NCBI GenBank assembly: GCA_003963005.1
Contig: RXJW01000013.1
Location: 1 to 64,000 of the forward strand
Source of the DNA: Burkholderiales bacterium
GTDB lineage: Bacteria > Pseudomonadota > Gammaproteobacteria > Burkholderiales > Burkholderiaceae_C
DNA: 64,000 nucleotides
Reading direction: 5' to 3'
In this document: positions 58,916 through 64,000 of the stretch, one piece after another
Position numbering within the stretch: the stretch's first letter is position 1
Layout: each line of letters begins with the position of its first letter
The notes under the pieces: generated by a model
The model's database searches: none
Seen by the model: the letters and a program-made list of their open reading frames with translations, nothing else
What the model was told of the DNA's origin: nothing
Translations under genes and position numbers: made by a program

Positions 58916-60600
58916 GCGACGCAGCCGACCCGCGGCCCGAAGCGCCCGCGCCCGCCGAGCCGACGGTGGCGCTGCCGCCACCGCTCCAACCCGGCCACAC
59001 GCTGCCGAACGGCACGCGCATCCACGACTACCGCATCGACCGCGTGCTGGGTGAAGGCGGCTTCGGCATCGTCTATCTGGCGACCGACGTGGTGCTGGAA
59101 CGCCAGGTGGCGATCAAGGAGTACCTGCCGTCGTCGATGGCGGCGCGCGCCGGGCAGTCGCTGACGGTGCTGGTCAAGTCGCCGGAGTACGAGGAGACCT
59201 TCCAGATCGGCCTGCGCAGCTTCGTCAACGAAGCCAAGCTGCTGGCGCGCTTCGACCACCCCGCGCTGCTGAAGGTGCATCAGTTCTGGGAAGAGAACGG
59301 CACCGCCTACATGGCCATGCCCTACTACCAAGGGCCAACGCTGAAGCTTGCGCTCGCGCGGCTCGGCCGCCTGCCCACCGAGCGCGAGGTGCGCGCCTGG
59401 CTGATGCCGCTGCTCGACGCGCTGGAAGTGCTGCACGCCGCGCACTGCTACCACCGTGACATCGCGCCCGACAACATCCTGCTGACCGAGCATGGCCCGC
59501 TGCTGCTGGACTTCGGCGCCGCCCGCCGCGTGATCGGCGAGCAGACGCATGCGCTCACCGCCATGCTCAAGCCGGGCTTCGCCCCGATCGAGCAGTACGG
59601 CGACATGCCGGGCGTGACCCAGGGCCCGTGGACGGACATCTTTGCGCTGGCCAGCGTGCTCTACGCGGCCATCAGCGGTCGGCGCACGGTGGCGTCGGTC
59701 GAGCGCCTGCTGGACGACCAGCTGCAGCCGCTCGCCACCGCGGCCGCCGGACGCTGTGGCAACGCCTTCCTTGCGGCCATCGACCGCGCCCTGGCCGTGC
59801 ACCCGAAGGACCGCCCGCAGACGATCGCCGAGTTCCGCGCGCTGCTGACGGCCGACGACACGCAAGCCCTCGAACTCGACGAGCTGCGGGCCTTGGGCGT
59901 GCCCAGCGGCGACGAGACCGTGCTGCTGCCCGACATCGACCTCGCCGCGACGGCGCCGACCGAGCGCCTGGCGGCAGCCACGCCCGCCGCGCCGCCACCG
60001 CCCGCCGCACCCGTGGCCACGCCGGCCCCCGATGCCACGGTGCTGTCGGCGCCCGCAGCGGTCCAGGCGGCACCGGCCCTGCCCTCGCCCGCGCCGGTGC
60101 CGGCCGCGCCGGCTGGTCTGCCTGCCGCGCCGGCCACACCGCCCGCGCCCGCACCCGCCCGGCCTGCCGTGGCCCCGGCAACGTCGCGCCGCCCGCTGCT
60201 GCTGGGCCTGGGTGCGCTGGCGGCGCTGGCGGCAGCCGCCTGGGGCGGCTACCGCCTCAGCGCGCCCTCGACGCCGGCCGACGTGCCCGCCGCGGTGGCG
60301 TCATCGGCCCCGACGCCCGAGCCGGCGGCCTCGCACACGGCATCTCCCCTGCCGGCGCCCCCGCCCGCAGAAGCCCCCGCCTCGGCGCCAGCGCCTGCGT
60401 CCAACCCCGTGCCGCAGGACACGCCGGTCGCCTCGGCCTCCGTACCGGCGGCATCGGCCCAGGTGCCATCCTCCAAACAGCGGACGGCCCCCGCGGCGGC
60501 GGCCCCGAGAGGCGCGAGGTGCAGTGATATTCTGCAAAAGGCGTCACTCGAGCCACTCACGCCGAGCGAAGCCGCCTACCTGAAGAAGGAATGCCGATGA
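58912..60600 (+). CDS. Membrane Ser/Thr protein kinase
   Basis: 562 residues. Hanks-type kinase domain ~40-310: glycine loop GEGGFG at 47-52, VAIKEYL with Lys69, HRDIAPDN with Asp183 and DFGAA at 200-204. The activation segment has GFAPIEQYGDMPG. HRDIAPDN is common in bacterial kinases of this group. Next are a Pro/Ala-rich linker (~345-425), one TM helix (~427-448, LLLGLGALAALAAAAW) and a Pro/Ala/Ser-rich periplasmic part, ending in a small motif with two cysteines (CSDILQKASLEPL … LKKECR). It is therefore topologically a receptor kinase. The lipoprotein gene follows by ATGA overlap. Confidence 0.93.
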   Translation: MSDAADPRPEAPAPAEPTVALPPPLQPGHTLPNGTRIHDYRIDRVLGEGGFGIVYLATDVVLERQVAIKEYLPSSMAARAGQSLTVLVKSPEYEETFQIGLRSFVNEAKLLARFDHPALLKVHQFWEENGTAYMAMPYYQGPTLKLALARLGRLPTEREVRAWLMPLLDALEVLHAAHCYHRDIAPDNILLTEHGPLLLDFGAARRVIGEQTHALTAMLKPGFAPIEQYGDMPGVTQGPWTDIFALASVLYAAISGRRTVASVERLLDDQLQPLATAAAGRCGNAFLAAIDRALAVHPKDRPQTIAEFRALLTADDTQALELDELRALGVPSGDETVLLPDIDLAATAPTERLAAATPAAPPPPAAPVATPAPDATVLSAPAAVQAAPALPSPAPVPAAPAGLPAAPATPPAPAPARPAVAPATSRRPLLLGLGALAALAAAAWGGYRLSAPSTPADVPAAVASSAPTPEPAASHTASPLPAPPPAEAPASAPAPASNPVPQDTPVASASVPAASAQVPSSKQRTAPAAAAPRGARCSDILQKASLEPLTPSEAAYLKKECR

Positions 60601-61832
60601 GCTGCGCCAGCCTCACGCGTCGTCACCGTCTTTCAGTCCAGCTGGCACGCGCTGCGCTGTTCGGGTGGGTGTCCCTGCTGGCAGGCTGCCTCGCCACGGC
60701 CCCGACCCAGCCCACGGTGTCCACCAACGAGCTCTCGTTCAGCGAGGCCATCGTCGTGGCGACCGACGGGCTGGTGAGCCAGACGCAGAAGCTGCCGGCC
60801 TTCCTGGCGGTCGTTGAATCCCACATCACGAAGAAAAGCGTCGTTGTCGACCCGATGATCGACGTGACCAGCGCGCAGCAGACGCAGGCCACGCTGCTGC
60901 TGGAGCGCCGCATCGCGGAGCGGCTGGCGGCACGCAAGGAAGGCAGCTTCGACCTGCTGCCCTTCAAGGCCGACAACCTGGCCCGCGTGCAGTACCTGCT
61001 GACCGGCACGCTCACGCGGCTGCTCGGCGTGCCGGGCAAGCGGGGCCTGCAGATCAACTTGGCGCTCGTCGAGCTCAAGACCGGCCAGGTGGTGGCGCAG
61101 GCGTCGGCACTGGCACGCGACGACGGCCTGAACCACACGCCACTGGCCTTCTACCAGGACAGCCCGGTGCTCGTGAAGGACAAGGTGGTCGAGGGCTACG
61201 CCATCACCGCGCTGACGCCGCCCGGCCGCGCCGCGAACAGCCTCTACATGGAACGCGTGGCCGTGGCCAGCGTCATCAACGAGGCTGGCGTGCTCTACAA
61301 CGCCGAGCGCTTCCCGGAGTCGCTGGCCAAGTACCAGGAAGCGCGCGCCCAGTCCGGCGGTGAGCAGCTGCGCACACTCAACGGCATCTATCTCAACTAC
61401 GTGCGCCTGGGCCGCATGGCCGAGGCGGAAGCCGCGTTCGGGCAGATCGTGGCCTACGGCCTGCGTGCCAGCAAGCTCGACGTGAAGTTCCTCTTCAACC
61501 CGGCCACGACCGAGTTCTGGTCGGACCCGAAGGTGAGCGGCCCCTACCCGATGTGGCTGCGCCAGATCGCCCGGGAAAGCGCCAATGCCCGGGTGTGCAT
61601 GACCATCGTCGGCCACACCAGCCGCACCGGCACCGAGCAGGGCAACGACGCCCTGTCCCTGCAGCGCGCCACCTACATGCAGCAGCGCCTCGCCGCCGAA
61701 GCCCCACCGCTGGCGCAGCGCACCAAGGTCAACGGCATGGGCTGGCGCGAGAACCTCGTGGGCAGCGGCACCGACAACGCCGTGGACGCCCTGGACCGGC
61801 GCGTGGAGTTCCGCGTCGAACCCTGCCGCTGA
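60597..61832 (+). CDS. Lipoprotein with OmpA-like C-terminal domain, coupled to the kinase
   Basis: 411 residues from ATG 60597, chosen because AAGGA is 6 nt upstream and it gives a 4-bp overlap with the kinase stop; ATG 60591 is an alternative. Lipobox L-L-A-G-C with Cys31. The N-terminal part (SFSEAIVVATDGLVSQTQK, TSAQQTQATLLLERRIAERL) looks like the FlgO/LpoB-like fold. A TPR-like stretch follows (LYNAERFPESLAKYQEARAQ), then an OmpA-type peptidoglycan-binding domain (CMTIVGHTSRTGTEQGNDAL, ending DNAVDALDRRVEFRVEP). Likely an outer- or inner-membrane lipoprotein touching peptidoglycan. Coupling to the kinase suggests it senses the envelope for it. Confidence 0.82.
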   Translation: MSCASLTRRHRLSVQLARAALFGWVSLLAGCLATAPTQPTVSTNELSFSEAIVVATDGLVSQTQKLPAFLAVVESHITKKSVVVDPMIDVTSAQQTQATLLLERRIAERLAARKEGSFDLLPFKADNLARVQYLLTGTLTRLLGVPGKRGLQINLALVELKTGQVVAQASALARDDGLNHTPLAFYQDSPVLVKDKVVEGYAITALTPPGRAANSLYMERVAVASVINEAGVLYNAERFPESLAKYQEARAQSGGEQLRTLNGIYLNYVRLGRMAEAEAAFGQIVAYGLRASKLDVKFLFNPATTEFWSDPKVSGPYPMWLRQIARESANARVCMTIVGHTSRTGTEQGNDALSLQRATYMQQRLAAEAPPLAQRTKVNGMGWRENLVGSGTDNAVDALDRRVEFRVEPCR

Positions 61833-61953
61833 CGCGCGCACGCGGCCCCGCCGGCCGGACCCTCCCCCGGGGTTCGGCGGATGCGCGGCGGCACGGATGT
61901 GTTTCAGAATGTGCCGAACTCCGCCGTGCATCGGCCGCAGACTGGAGGGTGGC

Positions 61954-63063
61954 ATGGGCAGTGGGCCTTGGTTCCTGGAGAGCATCGTCGCCGACGGGTC
62001 TCGCGTCACGCACCGTGTCGACCACCTGCCCTTCAGCGTCGGCCGCGACACCGGCAACGACCTGACCATCGAAGGCGCCGGCCTCTCGCGCCGGCATGCC
62101 GAACTCCAGACGGACGGCGCGGGCGGCTTGCAGCTTGTCGACCTCGGCAGCACCAATGGCACCTTCGTCAACCGCGAGCGGCTGACCGGCTCGCGTGCCC
62201 TGGCGCCCAACGACATCATCCATTTCTGCCACGCCGAGTTCCGTCTGACCGGCGGTGCGGCTGACGAAATGCCCACCCTGTCCGGCTTCGGCGAAGACCG
62301 CACGAAGATGGTGTCGGGCACGCAGCAGCTCAGCCAGAACTTCGTCCGCCACGAGGCGCAGTTCCTCGAATTCCTCGGGGGCCGCGGCCTCACCGCCGCC
62401 GCGCAGCCCATCGTCGACGCGCACTCGGGCGCCTTGCTGGCCTACGAGCTCTTGGGGCGCTGCACGCACCCGGAGCTGCCCGGCTCGCCCATGCACCTGT
62501 TCAGCATGGCGGCCTCGCTGCGCCGCGAGGCCGAGCTGAGTGCCGCCTTCCGCCACCACGGCGTGGCCGCGATCGCGCCCAAGGCGCAGGGTGTGGGCAT
62601 CTTCGTCAACACACACCCGAGCGAGACCTTCACCGACGAGTTCTTCGAGTCACTGCACGGTCTGCTGGCGCTGCCCGGGCGCCCTCACCTCGTCGTGGAA
62701 GTGCATGAGAGCGCGGTCGTCGAAGTCGAGCGCATGCGCGAACTGGCCGCACGGCTGCAGGGCATCGGCGTGCGCTTCGCCTACGACGACTTCGGCGCCG
62801 GCCAGGCCCGGCTCAACGAACTGGCCGAGGTGCCGGCGCACTTCGTCAAGTTCGACATGGGCATCGTGCGCAACCTGCACGAGGCCAGCGAGCGCAAGCA
62901 GCGCATGGTGCGCGACCTCGTGCGCATGGTGCTGGAGCTGGGCTCGGTGCCGCTGGCCGAAGGGGTGGAGGTCGAGGCCGAAGCGCAGGTGTGCCGCGAC
63001 ATGGGCTTCCGGCTGATCCAGGGCTACCTGACCGGCCGGCCGGTCATGGTGGACAAGCTGTAA
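61954..63063 (+). CDS. FHA-EAL fusion protein
   Basis: 369 residues from ATG 61954 (GGAGGG about 5 nt upstream). Residues ~5-100 form a forkhead-associated domain with phosphothreonine-binding hallmarks: VGRDTGNDLTIEGAGLSRRH and DLGSTNGTFVN. A linker leads to an EAL domain (~135-369). Its active-site residues appear kept: ELL in place of EAL (Glu165 present), FVNTHPSE, VVEVHESAV, FAYDDFGAGQ, HFVKFDMG, LAEGVEVEAEAQ and IQGYLTGRP. The FHA should bind a phosphothreonine made by a Ser/Thr kinase; the membrane kinase encoded 1.35 kb upstream is the obvious candidate. Gap to the OmpA-like gene is 121 bp. Confidence 0.92.
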   Translation: MGSGPWFLESIVADGSRVTHRVDHLPFSVGRDTGNDLTIEGAGLSRRHAELQTDGAGGLQLVDLGSTNGTFVNRERLTGSRALAPNDIIHFCHAEFRLTGGAADEMPTLSGFGEDRTKMVSGTQQLSQNFVRHEAQFLEFLGGRGLTAAAQPIVDAHSGALLAYELLGRCTHPELPGSPMHLFSMAASLRREAELSAAFRHHGVAAIAPKAQGVGIFVNTHPSETFTDEFFESLHGLLALPGRPHLVVEVHESAVVEVERMRELAARLQGIGVRFAYDDFGAGQARLNELAEVPAHFVKFDMGIVRNLHEASERKQRMVRDLVRMVLELGSVPLAEGVEVEAEAQVCRDMGFRLIQGYLTGRPVMVDKL

Positions 63064-63115
63064 CGGCGCCAGCCCCCGGCCACGGCCGCGCCGCGGGCGC
63101 AGGGCTTGCCGCCTC

Positions 63116-63124
63116 TGCATAATC
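63116..63124 (+). promoter_or_regulatory. Possible -10 region before the VWA gene
   Basis: TGCATAATC, identical to the sequence before the kinase operon (58807-58815), 29 nt before the VWA ATG. Without a -35 box the call is tentative. Confidence 0.3.
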
Positions 63125-63152
63125 CCAGGCAACCCTGCCTTGGCGCCCCGTC

Positions 63153-64000
63153 ATGCTGATCCAGTTCTTCTACACCTTGCGAGCCGCCAAGCTCAAGGTG
63201 ACCGTGCCCGAGTACCTGACCCTGCTGGAAGCCCTGCAGGCCGGCGTCATCGGCGGCCCGGAGCACGGCGGCGCGGCCAGCATCGACGACTTCTACCACC
63301 TCGCGCGCACCAGCCTCGTCAAGGACGAGACCCAGTACGACAAGTTCGACCGCGCCTTCGCCGCCTACTTCAAGGGCGTGGAGATGCTGACCGACTTCAC
63401 CGCCGAGGTGCCGCTGGAGTGGCTGCGCAAGCAGCTCGAGCTGGAACTGACGCCCGAGCAGAAGGCCGCCATCGAGAAGATGGGCTGGGACGAGCTGATG
63501 GAAACGCTCAAGAAGCGCTTCGAGGAGCAGAAGGAGCGGCACGAAGGTGGCAACCGCTGGATTGGCACCGGCGGCACCAGTCCCTTCGGCAACAGCGGCT
63601 ACAACCCGCAGGGCGTGCGCATCGGCGGCAAGGGCGGCAACAAGAGCGCCGTCAAGGTGTGGGAGCAGCGCGCCTACCGCGACTACGACGACACGCTCGA
63701 ACTCGGCACCCGCAACATCAAGGTCGCGCTGCGCCGCCTGCGCCGCTTCGCCCGCGAAGGCTCGGAGCTCGAGCTCGACCTCGACGGCACCATCCACGGC
63801 ACCGCGGCCAACGCCGGCCTGCTGGACATCCGCATGCAGCCCGAACGGCACAACAAGGTGAAGGTGCTGCTGCTGATGGACGTGGGCGGCACGATGGACG
63901 AGCACGTGCACCGCGTGGAAGAGCTCTTCAGTGCCGCCAAGAGCGAGTTCAAGCACCTGGAGTTCTACTACTTCCACAACTGCGTCTACGACTTCGTCTG
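63153..64000 (+). CDS. CoxE-type VWA-domain protein, 3' end outside window
   Basis: 282 codons open to the window end. N-terminus MLIQFFYTLRAAKLKVTVPE, then DDFYHLARTSLVKDE and YDKFDRAFAAYFKG. A glycine-rich link (GGTSPFGNSGYNP) leads to the start of a von Willebrand A domain: VLLLMDVGGTMDEH with first MIDAS aspartate near residue 243. The MIDAS pattern is D-x-G-G-T instead of D-x-S-x-S. VWA proteins of this COG are partners of MoxR AAA+ ATPases; here the ATPase is at 53754, with six to seven other genes between. Start ATG 63153 has no strong ribosome site. Confidence 0.9.
   Translation, partial: MLIQFFYTLRAAKLKVTVPEYLTLLEALQAGVIGGPEHGGAASIDDFYHLARTSLVKDETQYDKFDRAFAAYFKGVEMLTDFTAEVPLEWLRKQLELELTPEQKAAIEKMGWDELMETLKKRFEEQKERHEGGNRWIGTGGTSPFGNSGYNPQGVRIGGKGGNKSAVKVWEQRAYRDYDDTLELGTRNIKVALRRLRRFAREGSELELDLDGTIHGTAANAGLLDIRMQPERHNKVKVLLLMDVGGTMDEHVHRVEELFSAAKSEFKHLEFYYFHNCVYDFV

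Overview
The window is about 70% G+C and densely coded, with no gap above 240 bp. It looks like a chromosomal segment of a betaproteobacterium of order Burkholderiales, most likely the Rubrivivax/Leptothrix/Roseateles branch. The support is gene order and product type: rplT-pheS-pheT-ihfA-MerR followed by tRNA-Pro, pepN directly followed by fbp, a ppk1-sixA pair, an RpfE-type gene coupled to recJ, a SapC-family protein and a c4-type dihaem cytochrome. The genus is inferred. No insertion sequence, prophage, CRISPR array or rRNA was seen.

Layout. 1-4.9 kb: translation and nucleoid genes (rplT end, pheST, ihfA, MerR regulator, tRNA-Pro). 5-10.2 kb: polyphosphate kinase 1 with SixA-like phosphatase on the minus strand, then RpfE-like/RecJ on the plus strand. 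10.3-15.6 kb: an EAL-CBS-GGDEF protein overlapping a chemoreceptor, then a PHP phosphoesterase and a YciO-family protein. 15.6-24.3 kb: accessory genes, namely a DUF4259/DUF4253 fusion, a small exported repeat protein, an SGNH+GSCFA pair, a glutaredoxin-like protein, polyphosphate kinase 2, a BlaI/M56 regulatory pair with visible tandem operators, and an unrecognised HEILE-motif protein. 24.6-34.9 kb: an SF1 helicase, RidA, PlsY, YbaK, a DUF2975/XRE pair, two unknown envelope proteins, an acyl-CoA ligase, a GNAT, a hydrolase, a binding protein and an orphan DUF4212 subunit. 34.9-47.9 kb: oligopeptidase B, prfB with its programmed +1 frameshift, pepN, fbp, tRNA-Thr, a lower-G+C Rap1a/Tai-like gene, a YdeI-like protein, a FeeM-like N-acyltransferase, SapC, a CNNM/CorC protein, ApaH and tRNA-Ser. 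48-53.7 kb: a large lipoprotein, a peptide-binding protein, an HD-GYP protein and cytochrome c4.

The end of the window (53.7-64 kb) is the most distinctive region. A MoxR-type AAA+ ATPase and a CoxE-type VWA protein, normally close partners, are separated by about 8.5 kb. Between them lie a GNAT, an S9 peptidase, an EAL phosphodiesterase, a membrane Ser/Thr kinase preceded by a possible leader peptide, a lipoprotein with an OmpA-like C-terminus, and an FHA-EAL fusion. The kinase, the OmpA-like lipoprotein and the FHA-EAL protein could form a route from cell-envelope sensing through Ser/Thr phosphorylation to cyclic-di-GMP turnover. This is an inference from domain content and gene order. Four cyclic-di-GMP proteins occur in the window (10.3, 51.6, 57.4 and 62.0 kb), and all four carry hydrolase-type domains.
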